DNA of 64,000 nucleotides from Hyphomicrobiales bacterium (GCA_900465665.1 UBJO01000066.1:43323-107322); one strand, 5' to 3'. Shown: positions 16,762 to 26,102, counted from the stretch's first letter. Notes: generated by a model not told the origin, from the letters alone. Made by a program: numbers and translations.

Positions 16762-17763
16762 ATGTCCAGACTCTTGAGAAAACGCGAAACGCTGCTCTTC
16801 ATCATCATCGCGGTGATGATCGCAGCCTTCTCGACCCGCGCCGATGGTTTTGCGACGCCTGGAAACCTTGCCGGCATCGTCAACGACACGTCGATCCTGA
16901 TCATCCTGGCGTTGGCGCAGATGACCGTCATCCTGACGAAGTCGATCGACCTGTCGGTTGCCGCGAACCTCGCCTTCACGGGCATGGCGATCGCGATGAT
17001 GAATGCCGCCTATCCCGGCCTGCCGCTCGTCGTCCTGATCCTCGCCGCTGTCCTGATCGGCGCCTGCCTCGGCGCCATCAATGGCTTCCTCGTCTGGGCG
17101 CTCGAAATCCCGCCGATCGTCGTGACATTGGGAACGCTCACCATCTATCGCGGAATGGCCTTCGTGCTCTCGGGCGGCGAGTGGGTCAACGCGCATCAGA
17201 TGACGCCGACCTTCCTCAACGTTCCCCGCACCGTCGTTCTCGGCATGCCGGTGTTGAGCTGGGCGGCGATCATCATCGTCGCGCTCATCTACGTCGTGCT
17301 GAAGTACACCCAGTTCGGCCGTTCCACCTATGCCGCCGGCGGCAATCCGACAGCGGCCGTCTATGCCGGCATCGATGTCGGCTGGACGAAGTTCCTTGCC
17401 TTCGTCCTGTCGGGCGCGCTTGCCGGTCTTGCAAGCTATCTCTGGGTGTCGCGCTATGCGGTCGCCTATGTCGATATCGCCAATGGCTTCGAGCTCGATA
17501 GCGTGGCGGCCTGCGTCATCGGCGGCATCTCGATCGCAGGCGGCGTAGGATCGGTGCTCGGCACCGTGCTCGGCGCGCTCTTCCTCGGCGTGATCAAGAA
17601 CGCGCTTCCCGTCATCGGCATATCGCCGTTCACGCAGATGGCGATCTCCGGCACCGTCATCATTCTCGCCGTCGTCTTCAACGCAAGGCGCGAGCGCAAT
17701 CGCGGCCGCATCATCCTGCGCGACAAGGCCGCGGCAGAGACACCAGCAGAGGTGGCAGCATGA
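16762..17763 (+). CDS. rhaP: Rhamnose ABC transporter permease
   Basis: A 333-residue integral inner-membrane permease of the branched/RbsC type, with about eight to ten hydrophobic segments. It contains SIDLSVAANLAFTGM and the C-terminal cytoplasmic-loop region AVYAGIDVGWTKFLAFVLSGALAGLA (in pieces), which is where this class contacts its ATPase. The gene overlaps rhaQ by 4 nt (ATGA at 17760-17763), so translational coupling is likely. It pairs with RhaQ as a heterodimeric channel for L-rhamnose. No anomalies were seen. Confidence 0.9.
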   Translation: MSRLLRKRETLLFIIIAVMIAAFSTRADGFATPGNLAGIVNDTSILIILALAQMTVILTKSIDLSVAANLAFTGMAIAMMNAAYPGLPLVVLILAAVLIGACLGAINGFLVWALEIPPIVVTLGTLTIYRGMAFVLSGGEWVNAHQMTPTFLNVPRTVVLGMPVLSWAAIIIVALIYVVLKYTQFGRSTYAAGGNPTAAVYAGIDVGWTKFLAFVLSGALAGLASYLWVSRYAVAYVDIANGFELDSVAACVIGGISIAGGVGSVLGTVLGALFLGVIKNALPVIGISPFTQMAISGTVIILAVVFNARRERNRGRIILRDKAAAETPAEVAA

Positions 17764-18773
17764 GCACCGTCGTTTCCACGCCCACCGAAAAGCGCGTCAT
17801 CCCGGATCGCCTGGGAACGCCGTTCAAGCGGATCATGTCCAGCTGGGAAGTGCTGCTCTTCGGCGTTGCCGTCGTGATCTTCATCTTCAATTCGCTGGCA
17901 TCGCCCTACTTCCTGGATGCCTGGAACCTCTCGGACGCGACGTTCAACTTCACCGAAAAGGCGATGATCGCGTTTGCCATGGCGCTGCTCGTCATCTCGG
18001 GCGAGATCGACCTGTCGGTTGCAGCCATCATCGCGCTGGCCTCGACCGCCATGGGCGCGGCGGCGCAGGCGGGTGTCGGTGCGCCCGGCCTCGTCGCCAT
18101 CGGCATTGGTGTCGGCCTGCTGTGCGGCATGTTCAACGGGTTCCTCGTCTCCGTGATGAAACTGCCCTCCATCGTCGTCACCATCGGCACGATGAGCCTG
18201 TTTCGCGGCATCTCCTACATCGTGCTCGGCGACCAGGCCTATGGCAACTATCCCGAGGATTTCGCCTTCTTCGGGCAGGGATATGTCGTCTGGGTCTTCT
18301 CCTTCGAGTTCGTGCTCTTCATCGTCTTGGCGATCCTGTTCGCCATCCTGTTGCACGCCACGAATTTCGGTCGTCAGGTCTATACGATCGGCAACAATGA
18401 CTTCGCCGCGCGCTTCTCGGGCATTCCGGTCGAGCGGGTGAAGTTCATTCTCTTCATGCTGACGGGCGTGATGAGCGGCATCGCCTCGGTCTGCCTGACC
18501 TCGCGGCTCGGCTCGACGCGCCCGTCGATCGCGCAGGGCTGGGAACTCGAAGTCGTCACCATGGTCGTGCTCGGCGGCGTCTCGATCCTCGGCGGCTCCG
18601 GCAAGATCGGCGGTGTGGTCATCGCCGCCTTCGTGATGGGCCTCGTCACCTTCGGCCTCGGTCTGCTCAACGTTCCCGGCATCGTCATGTCGATCTTCAT
18701 CGGCCTGCTGCTGATCATCACCATCGCGATCCCGATCATCGCTCGCCGCATCAAAGCCATGAGTTCGAAATGA
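17760..18773 (+). CDS. rhaQ: Rhamnose ABC transporter permease
   Basis: A 337-residue second permease homologous to RhaP, with the same SGEIDLSVAAIIALASTAMG and ARFSGIPVERVKFILFMLTGVMSG landmarks. Hydrophobic helices span nearly the full length after a hydrophilic N-terminus of about 30 residues. It starts inside the stop of rhaP and ends 4 nt into rhaU, so rhaP-Q-U-K are chained by ATGA overlaps and translated as a unit. Its role is the membrane channel partner of RhaP. Confidence 0.9.
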   Translation: MSTVVSTPTEKRVIPDRLGTPFKRIMSSWEVLLFGVAVVIFIFNSLASPYFLDAWNLSDATFNFTEKAMIAFAMALLVISGEIDLSVAAIIALASTAMGAAAQAGVGAPGLVAIGIGVGLLCGMFNGFLVSVMKLPSIVVTIGTMSLFRGISYIVLGDQAYGNYPEDFAFFGQGYVVWVFSFEFVLFIVLAILFAILLHATNFGRQVYTIGNNDFAARFSGIPVERVKFILFMLTGVMSGIASVCLTSRLGSTRPSIAQGWELEVVTMVVLGGVSILGGSGKIGGVVIAAFVMGLVTFGLGLLNVPGIVMSIFIGLLLIITIAIPIIARRIKAMSSK

Positions 18774-19090
18774 CGCTGGAAAAACACGCCTTCAAGATGA
18801 CGCTCAATCCCGGCATGGAAGCTGAGTACATCAAGCGCCATGACGAAATCTGGCCGGAACTGGTCGATCTGCTGCACCAATCCGGCGCCAGCGATTACTC
18901 GATCCATCTCGACCGCGAGACCAACACGCTGTTCGGCGTGTTGACACGAACAAGCGACAACACCCTGTCGAGCCTGCCGGAGCATCCCGTCATGAAGCGC
19001 TGGTGGGCGCATATGCGCGATATCATGGCCTCCAATCCGGATAATTCGCCCGTCCAAACCGACCTCGTCACCGTCTTTCATATGCCATGA
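18770..19090 (+). CDS. rhaU: L-rhamnose mutarotase
   Basis: A 106-residue dimeric ferredoxin-like protein of the RhaU/RhaM (YiiL) family, which interconverts the alpha and beta anomers of L-rhamnose. Seen here are the catalytic-histidine region IKRHDEIWPEL (H24), SIHLDRETNTLFGVL, and the two-tryptophan MKRWWAHMRDIM motif near the C-terminus. It overlaps rhaQ and rhaK by 4 nt each. In R. leguminosarum the corresponding gene is part of the same operon and is needed for rhamnose use. It supplies the anomer taken by the isomerase. Confidence 0.92.
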   Translation: MTLEKHAFKMTLNPGMEAEYIKRHDEIWPELVDLLHQSGASDYSIHLDRETNTLFGVLTRTSDNTLSSLPEHPVMKRWWAHMRDIMASNPDNSPVQTDLVTVFHMP

Positions 19091-20469
19091 CATCAAGCCA
19101 GAGCTACGCCCGCGTCGCGGTTCTCGATATCGGCAAGACGAATGCCAAGGTGGTCGTGCTCGACAGCGCCACCGGCGCCGAGGTTGCGGTCGTCAAGACC
19201 CCGAACGTGGTGATCAAGTCGGATCCCTATCCGCATTATGATGTGGACGCGCTGTGGGCCTTCGCGCTCGATGCGTTGAAGCGGTTTGCGGTTTCGCCCG
19301 GTTTCGATGCGATCTCGATCACGACCCATGGCGCAGCCGCCGCTCTGCTCGCTGCGAATGGGGCGCTCGCCATGCCGGTGCTCGATTATGAGCACGAATA
19401 TCCCCGAGAGATTATCGACGCCTACGCCGCGCTGCGCCCATCATTCGACGAAACCTATTCGCCGCGCCAGTCGATGGGCCTGAACATCGGAGCGCAGCTG
19501 CATTATCAACAGACGGCTTTTCCTGAAGCGTTCGCCGGTGTCGCGACCACCGTCACCTACGCCCAATACTGGGCGGCGCGCCTGACTGATATCGTGGCCA
19601 ATGAGGTGACGTCGCTCGGATGCCATACGGATCTGTGGAACCCACGCGCATCGAGCTATTCCAGTCTTGTCGATACGCTTGGCATCCGGCCGCTGATGGC
19701 GCCGATCCGGTCGGCTTTCGATGCGCTCGGACCAGTGCTGCCTGAGATCGCTAACGAGATCGGGCTTTCCAAACCCGTTCCCGTCCACTGCGGCATTCAC
19801 GATTCCAATGCGTCGTTGCTGCCGCATCTGGTCAGCCGGCAAGCCCCGTTCGCCGTTGTCTCGACGGGCACGTGGGTGGTCAATTTCGGCGTCGGTGGCG
19901 ATCTCGATCATCTCGATCCAAAGCGCGATACGCTTGCCAATGTCGATGCCTATGGGCGCGCGGTTCCGTCGTCGCGGTTCATGGGTGGGCGCGAATTCGA
20001 AATCCTGTCGGCCGAGATCGGTCCCGTGGCGATCGAGGATGCGGTTGCGGCCATGCCCGGCGTCATCGACAAAGGCATGATGCTCTTGCCGAACGTGGCG
20101 CCCGGGTCCGGTCCATTCCCCGGCAGGGAGCGGCGCTGGATCAACGCGGAGGCGGCGAGCGCTGGCGAACGTTACGCTTCGGTTTGCCTCTATCTGGCGC
20201 TGATGACCGAGGCGTGCCTGGGCTTAATCGGCGCCGGCGGGCCCGTTGTGGTCGAGGGACCGTTTTCGCTGAACGAGACCTATCTCGAGGTGGTCGCGGC
20301 GCTTACCGGCCGGGATGTGATCGCCGTTCCCGGCTCGACGGGCACAAGCGCAGGTGCTGCACTTCTGACCGGAATTGCTCCGATGACAGGCAAGGAGAAG
20401 CATTTTCCGCCGCGACAGATCTTTCACTTGCCGGAGTATCGGCGGCGCTGGTACGCCGCGCTAGCATAA
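19087..20469 (+). CDS. rhaK: Rhamnulokinase / FGGY family sugar kinase
   Basis: A 460-residue FGGY carbohydrate kinase. The N-terminal phosphate loop is VAVLDIGKTNAKVVVLD, followed by DAISITTHGAAAALL. The C-terminal part has CGIHDSNASLLPHL, FAVVSTGTWV and GSTGTSAGAAL. In this pathway it phosphorylates L-rhamnulose, or rhamnose, before the RhaD aldolase step. In R. leguminosarum RhaK is also reported to affect transporter activity. It is the last gene of the chained rhaSTPQUK operon, with no obvious intrinsic terminator after it. Confidence 0.9.
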   Translation: MTSSQSYARVAVLDIGKTNAKVVVLDSATGAEVAVVKTPNVVIKSDPYPHYDVDALWAFALDALKRFAVSPGFDAISITTHGAAAALLAANGALAMPVLDYEHEYPREIIDAYAALRPSFDETYSPRQSMGLNIGAQLHYQQTAFPEAFAGVATTVTYAQYWAARLTDIVANEVTSLGCHTDLWNPRASSYSSLVDTLGIRPLMAPIRSAFDALGPVLPEIANEIGLSKPVPVHCGIHDSNASLLPHLVSRQAPFAVVSTGTWVVNFGVGGDLDHLDPKRDTLANVDAYGRAVPSSRFMGGREFEILSAEIGPVAIEDAVAAMPGVIDKGMMLLPNVAPGSGPFPGRERRWINAEAASAGERYASVCLYLALMTEACLGLIGAGGPVVVEGPFSLNETYLEVVAALTGRDVIAVPGSTGTSAGAALLTGIAPMTGKEKHFPPRQIFHLPEYRRRWYAALA

Positions 20470-20554
20470 GACCCTTTCCGGATCGCCTCTTTGCGCCATC
20501 TATGAATGCCGGTAGAGTTGAAGCGCATTTCATACCAGGTGAGGAAAGCACGAC

Positions 20555-21322
20555 ATGACAGTTTCATCCGGCGAGGGTTTCGATCCGCGGGCGCTGGCCG
20601 CGCGTTTGAGTGGCCTTCAAAAAACAGGCGGAAAGGCGCCGACGGCGGACTTCGTATTGCCCGCGACTTTGCGCGAAGCGATGGATGCGCAGAATTTTCT
20701 TGCCGCCGAAGAGCGCATCTCCACGCATGCCTGGAAGGTGGCCATGTCGCCGGCGGGCGAGCCTGTCCTCGCGCCATTGCACCCCTATTTCGAGGCGGTG
20801 TCAGGCGCATCGATTTTTTGGCGCCCGGGCATGAAATTTGAGGCTGAAGTCGCGGTCCGCCTGGGTCAGGATCTTCCCATCCGCCAGAACGGTGACTATA
20901 CCCGCGATGAGATCGTCGCGGCGATCGCCGAATGCCATCTCGGCGCGGAGCTTTTGGCCAGCAGCATTGTGGAGAGCGGGCAGGTGTCCTTTCTGCTCTA
21001 TCTGGCCGAACGCATCGGCAACAAGGGCTATGTCCTCGGTCCGGCACTTACGAAAAGCATCGTCGACACAATTGGCCATACCCCGCTTAAAGTGACGCAT
21101 GGCGAACAGGTGATCTATGACGCTCTGGCGCGCCATCCGAAGGACGACGTGCTGGTATGGCTGTTGGCCTACGCGAATAACAGGTTGCGCCCACACACTT
21201 CGCTGAAGAAGGGCGCGCTGATCACCACGGGTACACTGTGCGGCGCGATCGAACTGACGTCGCGTGGTCCTATTGAAATCGTGCTGGGTACCGAAACGCG
21301 TCTCAACCTTTCCGTCGTCTGA
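20555..21322 (+). CDS. 2-keto-4-pentenoate hydratase / FAH superfamily protein
   Basis: A 255-residue protein resembling the hydratase branch of the fumarylacetoacetate hydrolase superfamily (2-hydroxypenta-2,4-dienoate hydratases). Visible features are the EERISTHAWKVAMS region, a metal-binding GMKFEAEVAVRLG, the HLGAELLASSI strand, and a C-terminal LKKGALITTGTLCG that matches the GD/TGT-type loop. A GAGGAAAGC precedes the ATG. It lies 85 nt after rhaK on the same strand and may share the operon. If so, it could act on a 2-keto-3-deoxy intermediate of a sugar-acid branch, which is inference only. Confidence 0.65.
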   Translation: MTVSSGEGFDPRALAARLSGLQKTGGKAPTADFVLPATLREAMDAQNFLAAEERISTHAWKVAMSPAGEPVLAPLHPYFEAVSGASIFWRPGMKFEAEVAVRLGQDLPIRQNGDYTRDEIVAAIAECHLGAELLASSIVESGQVSFLLYLAERIGNKGYVLGPALTKSIVDTIGHTPLKVTHGEQVIYDALARHPKDDVLVWLLAYANNRLRPHTSLKKGALITTGTLCGAIELTSRGPIEIVLGTETRLNLSVV

Positions 21323-21423
21323 TCGATGGTTGCGTTTTTCCGCCTCCGCATTGCCGGCCCAGAAAAACGCGGAACATTGATGCTCTTCGTGCATTCTCTC
21401 GGATTGAAGTTCGGGAGGATCTG

Positions 21424-21927
21424 ATGGGCCTATATCGTCTCGCCTTGTGTGCACTCATTGTCTGCACTGCTGGAGGTGCAACCGCGAACGAGGCGCCGTT
21501 TCTCAAGTCGCTCGCCGGCAGCTGGACCGGCAGCGGTATGATGAAGCGCACAACGGCCTCGTCTCCGATCAATCTGAATTGCAGCTTTCAATCGAAGGCC
21601 AACGGCGAAGCTTTGTCGATGGATGGCAAGTGTACCGGCATGCTGGTCTTTTCGCGCGCGGTGTCCGCGCAACTGACCGCTAAAAGCGGCAGCTATGCCG
21701 GCCGTTATATCGGCCCCTCGGGCAGGGTTTCGTCACTCAAGGGCGCAAGGCGAGGCGATGCCTTCGAGCTTGCTGTCACGTGGTCACGGATCGTCAATGG
21801 CGACCGGGTCGCGACCATGACAATCCGGCGCTCCGGCGCGAATGCGCTAAGGATCAGAACGGTCGACAAGGACCCCGCATCCGGCAAGCAGGTCGTGACA
21901 AGCGAGATCAACCTGCTACGCAAATAG
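21424..21927 (+). CDS. Secreted hypothetical protein, lipocalin-like
   Basis: A 167-residue protein with an N-terminal signal peptide (residues 1-21, LALCALIVCTAGGATA). The mature part starts near LAGSWTGSGM and is rich in alternating strands (NLNCSFQSKANGEALSM, GAQLTAKSG-type segments), suggesting a periplasmic beta-barrel of lipocalin-like kind. An AGGATCTG ribosome-binding site precedes the ATG. Two cysteines, one in NLNCSF and one in GKCTGM, could form a disulfide. Proteins of this sort are common in Rhizobiaceae without assigned function, and the neighbours give no clear clue. Confidence 0.6.
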   Translation: MGLYRLALCALIVCTAGGATANEAPFLKSLAGSWTGSGMMKRTTASSPINLNCSFQSKANGEALSMDGKCTGMLVFSRAVSAQLTAKSGSYAGRYIGPSGRVSSLKGARRGDAFELAVTWSRIVNGDRVATMTIRRSGANALRIRTVDKDPASGKQVVTSEINLLRK

Positions 21928-21964
21928 CGGATTCATTAGTGCTGCGCGCAGCTATCCGGTTTGA

Positions 21965-22696
21965 TCAGTAGCCATACTTTTCCGCGCTGAACTTGCACTT
22001 GTTGAGCACGACGCCGAGCACGTTGGTCTTCTCGGCAAGTGTCTGTTCGCAAATGTCGATTTCGCTGAGCGTGCTCTGCTCTGCCGCAGCAACCAGGATT
22101 ACGCAGTCGACATTCGGCAGAAACGCCAGAACATCGTCCGTCGAAAGCATCGGCGGCAGGTCGTAAATGACGATATCGGGGCGCATGCGTTCACGCATGT
22201 CCCGCAACGCCTGGGTTGACGCGGCGCTCTGTAGAAGCTCGGCGGAAAAATGCACGGTCTGTTTGTTGGCGGCAATGGCGAGGTTGTCGCCGTGACGCCG
22301 GAAGATGTCGTCGGCCTGCAGCTCCCCGCGCAGGAAGGCTTCCATCGATGCGGCATCGCGCATCCCGAGCGTCTTGCCGACCTGCGGGCGCTTCATGTCG
22401 AGATCCAGCAGAGCGGTGTGGCAGTCTTTCTGGTTCGCCAGACTGAAGGCAAGGTTGAGCGCGGTAAAGGTCTTGCCGCAGCCGGCTGTCGGCGATGTAA
22501 CAGCCACGGATGTCCAACTGTTCTCCCGCATGTTCTGCAGGATTTTGGTGCGCATCATGTCAAAAGCGGTGTGTGCGGTGTCGGAGCGATTGACCGTTAC
22601 GATACGGTTTTTCGCAACGAGGCTTGCATCCGGGGTGAACCGCTGAAGCTTTTCCCAAGCTAACTCGCTGATCTCCCGCGAAGGCGCTGTGGACAT
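21965..22696 (-). CDS. BY-kinase-like (CpsD/ExoP C-terminal type) ATPase for polysaccharide synthesis
   Basis: A 243-residue P-loop ATPase matching the cytoplasmic half of ExoP/Wzc tyrosine autokinases. Walker A is SPTAGCGKT, Walker A' is ALLDLDMKRP and the Walker B-like strand is VIYDLPPML. The C-terminus is short (KFSAEKYGY), with only two tyrosines instead of the usual tyrosine cluster. I chose the ATG at 22696 (preceded by CAGGAG); a TTG at 22750 preceded by GAGG would add 18 residues. It follows the separate co-polymerase gene on the same strand. Together they should control chain length and export of an exopolysaccharide. Confidence 0.85.
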   Translation of the reverse strand: MSTAPSREISELAWEKLQRFTPDASLVAKNRIVTVNRSDTAHTAFDMMRTKILQNMRENSWTSVAVTSPTAGCGKTFTALNLAFSLANQKDCHTALLDLDMKRPQVGKTLGMRDAASMEAFLRGELQADDIFRRHGDNLAIAANKQTVHFSAELLQSAASTQALRDMRERMRPDIVIYDLPPMLSTDDVLAFLPNVDCVILVAAAEQSTLSEIDICEQTLAEKTNVLGVVLNKCKFSAEKYGY

Positions 22697-22806
22697 GTTA
22701 CTCTTCTCCTGCAGCGCTTGCGAAAACGACGATACGACAGTCTGTTCCAATGGATTTGCCTCAACTCTCTTGTTCGATGTAACTGAATCTTTTCAGTGGT
22801 TTCGCG

Positions 22807-24342
22807 TTACATCGAACCGGGCTTCATGAAACCGGATAGCAGCCTTTGAAAAGCGCTCGCCAACGGTGCGAAGAAATAGTGGATGATCAGCAGGGAAGCG
22901 GGGATCACGCTCACCGAGACGGCGGCTGCCGCAAACCTCTTGTTGTAGAAGCCGCCGGTCGTCTCTGTCGGTGACTCGATATAGGGGATCACTCCGAGCG
23001 GCTGGCGCTGCAGAAGCTGGCTCAGTTCCGATGGTCTGCGGATCGTGCGGTTCATCATTTCGAGCAGGAAGGTGAGGCCAAGGCCGAGGCCTATCCCGCC
23101 GAGGCCACCAGCAAGCACGACAAGGCGTCGCTTAGACTTCACCGGCGTTTCCGGCGGCTTGGCGGCTTCGAGCAAAGAGAAGCGGCCGCCATCCGAGCGC
23201 GCTTCGATCTGCGTACCCAGTGATGCTTCCGCTCGCCGCGCAATGGCAGTGTTGTACTGCGTCTGAATGTTTCCGAGATTGCGCTCGATAACGTTCAGCG
23301 CCGTTTGCGTCGCCGGGGTTTCGCTGACGGATTTCGTGAGGTTGGCGATGCTCTGCGTCAGAAACGCCCGTTCGCGCTCTATTGCCTGAAGCCGTTTGTC
23401 GATGTCCGCCAACTGCAGATCGAGAGCTGACGCGCCCTGCTTGCCGGCCTGCCCAGTGGCCTTTGCTGCACCCTTGCCGCGCAGGGCCGCAATGCGCGCG
23501 CGCAGGTTGACGATATTGGGGCTGTCTTCGGAGAAGATTGCCAGCTGTTCGGCCAGGGCCTTGTTGAGATCCAGAAGCATCTGTTGCTCGGTGCTAAGCG
23601 GACCGACGTTGCCTGTCGTGATCGCATTTTCGGCGAGCAAACCTCTTCGCGCGCGAAGATCCGCTTCTTCACGTTCCAGCGCCACAAGGCGTTCCTGCTG
23701 GCTGGTCTGTTGTTGCCGACGGAATTCCAGGCTCTCTGGAAGGGTATCCCTGTGATCGATCTTGAATTTGAGGAGATCGGCCTCAATCCGGTTCAATTCG
23801 ATGTCTAGTCGCTTCACTTCATCATTGAAGAACTGCAGCGTATCGCCGGCGCGGTCCGTGCGCTGGCGCTGGTTACCAAGCAGAATTGACGACGAAAGCT
23901 CGTTGGCGGCTCTTGCCGCCAGTTCCGGCGTTCCGGCTTCGAAGACGATGCTGAAAACCGTCGTCGCTCCGTCGCCGAGTGGCAGTTGATCAAAGGTGAT
24001 ACGCGAACGCATATCCTTGATCACCGCATCGGTCGAAAGCTCTTCTCGGTCGCTTCCGTAGACATCGAGCTTGTCCGCGAGTTGCACCAGGTTGTCGCCC
24101 GTGGTCATCTGCTGCTGCAGGATCAACAACTGCTCAAGCGAGCTGGTAGGGACAGTCGACTTGACTAGATTCGTCGGTATTTGTGGGGCCTCGACGAGAA
24201 TTTTAGCCGTTGATTGGTAGGACTTCGGCAACAGCAGGGCGATGGCGAGCGCGATCGCTGTCGTGATGAAGGTGAGAACAATTATCTGCGGCAGTCGCCT
24301 TAGCAGGATCGACAAGTAGAAACGAATATCGATATCACCCAT
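22807..24342 (-). CDS. Wzz/ExoP-type polysaccharide co-polymerase (chain length determinant)
   Basis: A 511-residue inner-membrane protein. It has a transmembrane helix near residues 17-39 after a Wzz-type N-terminus (DIDIRFYLSILLRRLP), then a long periplasmic domain with extended coiled coils (about 170-360). A proline-rich segment (KPPETPVKSKRR) precedes the second helix near 408-430. A further C-terminal extension with a third hydrophobic stretch (about 467-490) ends GFMKPGSM. No ATPase domain is fused; that function is encoded next door. The third helix after the usual Wzz end is atypical. It is divergent from the ExoF-type export gene over 449 nt. Confidence 0.85.
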   Translation of the reverse strand: MGDIDIRFYLSILLRRLPQIIVLTFITTAIALAIALLLPKSYQSTAKILVEAPQIPTNLVKSTVPTSSLEQLLILQQQMTTGDNLVQLADKLDVYGSDREELSTDAVIKDMRSRITFDQLPLGDGATTVFSIVFEAGTPELAARAANELSSSILLGNQRQRTDRAGDTLQFFNDEVKRLDIELNRIEADLLKFKIDHRDTLPESLEFRRQQQTSQQERLVALEREEADLRARRGLLAENAITTGNVGPLSTEQQMLLDLNKALAEQLAIFSEDSPNIVNLRARIAALRGKGAAKATGQAGKQGASALDLQLADIDKRLQAIERERAFLTQSIANLTKSVSETPATQTALNVIERNLGNIQTQYNTAIARRAEASLGTQIEARSDGGRFSLLEAAKPPETPVKSKRRLVVLAGGLGGIGLGLGLTFLLEMMNRTIRRPSELSQLLQRQPLGVIPYIESPTETTGGFYNKRFAAAAVSVSVIPASLLIIHYFFAPLASAFQRLLSGFMKPGSM

Positions 24343-24791
24343 TACAAGTTCGCCTGACTGATCCTGAGAATCTGAAGGTGCTTTTACCTGCGCTCATTTT
24401 CGGTCAGTTCCCCAGCCGAGGGTAGTTCATCGTTAGTGGATGCAGCGCCCGTGTTTCTAATACATTTGGACAGGGTCTTAGTGTTCGTATATCAAACTGA
24501 ACTTACTATTTTATAGATAATGACTAAAATATCGCTTTTGCTATCCTCTGTGATTGCGATTGTTTATGTGCTCGCATCGCGTCATTCTTATGGATGTTCT
24601 GTCGCCTGCGACGACTACTAAAACTAGTCTATTTGGGTAGAGAACGACATATTGATCTGAAGCAGCGATACAACGAATAATGGCTCCACGAAACTCAAAG
24701 ACGCTCCGCTGTTCTGGATGCCAGCATGGTTGCCCGACGGTGTCCGCCGTTTTTTTGAGCGTTTTCGCGCTAGGATGAGGAATGATCTAGC
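24343..24791. other. AT-rich divergent promoter region of the polysaccharide export genes
   Basis: A 449-nt stretch without a gene between the co-polymerase (leftward) and the ExoF-type protein (rightward). Its middle (about 24460-24600) is markedly AT-rich. CGGTGTCCGCCGTTTTTTT near 24741 looks slightly terminator-like but has only a 4-bp stem. I see no unambiguous promoter or operator. Confidence 0.45.
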
Positions 24792-26102
24792 ATGGTTATG
24801 CGACGCATGCGTTTTTCGACAGGTCGCCAGCAGCCAACGCGGCTGGGCAGGTTGCTGACTGTGCTTGCGCTGGGGACAGCGATGTTCGCCGGAACCGCCT
24901 CTAGCACGCCGCTTCCGCCGCGCACGAAGATCAGGCTGTACGTTGTGCAATGGATGCCAACCAAGGGCGTCTATGAGCAATGGGGCTCGATCGGCGGCGA
25001 TTTCACCATTTCGGATGCTGGTACGGTGTCCGTGCCGGTGTTGGGAAGCGTCCCTGTAGGAGACCTTGACGACGACGGCCTGGCGGCGGAAATCGGCAAG
25101 CGTCTAAAGGAAAAGATCGGATTGGTCGATGCACCGGCAACGAATGTACAGATCCTCGAATACCCGCCGGTTTATATTGTTGGGGATGTGACCAAGCCGG
25201 GCGAGTACAATTTTAGTCCGGGGTTGACGGTCTTGCAGGCCGTAGCATTAGGAGGCGGGGAGTTCCGCACACCGCTCGCGCTCGAAGGCGCTAACGAAGT
25301 GACGCGGTTGGCCGGTAGTTTGAAGGAACTGGACGACTCCATAACCCGCAGCAATGCCAAGATCGTCCGCTTGGAAGCGGAGATGGCTGGCGCGACCGCG
25401 GTCGACTTCTCGCACCAGCCCGACAAGGCGGATCCGTTCGCCGCGGCCGTCTATAGTCAGGAAAGGGTCATTTTCGAAGCTAGGGCGAACTCTGTCGAAC
25501 GTAAGGCGAAGTCATTTGCCGAACTGCGGGATATCCTCAACCAGGAAATCAGTGTTCTTGAGCAGAAGACAAGAAGCACCGATGAGAATATCAAATCCAT
25601 TCAGCAACAAGTGGATAGCACCGCGGTACTCGTTGCCAAGGGCGCTTTAGTAGCGACCAGGCAGGCCGAGGTCGAGCGGGCGCTGAGAGGGTATCAGGAC
25701 GACCGGCTGGATATCACTACGGCGATCATGCGCGCTCGTCAGAACATCAGCCAGACAACCAGGGATCTGCAAGCGCTTTACGACGAGCGCAAGACGGAAA
25801 TCGCGTCGGACCTCCAGTCAGAACGAGCAGCGCTCGTGCAGTTGCAGGTAAAGCGCGAAACGAGCCAGAAACTGGTGCTGGATAGCTTGTCATCTCTCGG
25901 TGCTACGCGCCAGGAAGACAAGCCGGCTTTAACGTTCGCTATCGTACGCAAGGAAAACGGCACGGTAAACGAGATCTCCGCATCCGAGACGATGACGCTT
26001 CTGCCCGGTGATGTCGTCAAGGTAACCCGGCCATCCCTGCAAGCGACCAAGCCAGTCAAGCAGGTTTCGGTAATCCATGGCGCGGACCAGGCTAGCCAAT
26101 GA
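24792..26102 (+). CDS. Polysaccharide export protein, ExoF/OPX-like with coiled coil
   Basis: A 436-residue exported protein. A signal peptide lies within residues 1-40 (LLTVLALGTAMFAGTASS). The polysaccharide export (Poly_export) domain at about 45-130 has DDDGLAAEIGKRLKEKIG, and an SLBB-like segment follows (PPVYIVGDVTKPGEYNFSPGLTVLQAVALGGG, in pieces). After that come long coiled coils (about 165-380) and a final short SLBB-type stretch (LLPGDVVKVTRP). This architecture matches ExoF-type periplasmic/outer-membrane export proteins of rhizobia. It is followed by a flippase gene 91 nt downstream, making a Wzx-linked export set with the divergent co-polymerase and kinase. Confidence 0.85.
   Translation: MVMRRMRFSTGRQQPTRLGRLLTVLALGTAMFAGTASSTPLPPRTKIRLYVVQWMPTKGVYEQWGSIGGDFTISDAGTVSVPVLGSVPVGDLDDDGLAAEIGKRLKEKIGLVDAPATNVQILEYPPVYIVGDVTKPGEYNFSPGLTVLQAVALGGGEFRTPLALEGANEVTRLAGSLKELDDSITRSNAKIVRLEAEMAGATAVDFSHQPDKADPFAAAVYSQERVIFEARANSVERKAKSFAELRDILNQEISVLEQKTRSTDENIKSIQQQVDSTAVLVAKGALVATRQAEVERALRGYQDDRLDITTAIMRARQNISQTTRDLQALYDERKTEIASDLQSERAALVQLQVKRETSQKLVLDSLSSLGATRQEDKPALTFAIVRKENGTVNEISASETMTLLPGDVVKVTRPSLQATKPVKQVSVIHGADQASQ

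Noticed and set aside
24735..24765. A terminator-like CGG...CCG followed by seven T before the ExoF-type gene.
   Set aside because: The stem is only about 4 bp and there is no gene upstream on that strand for it to end.
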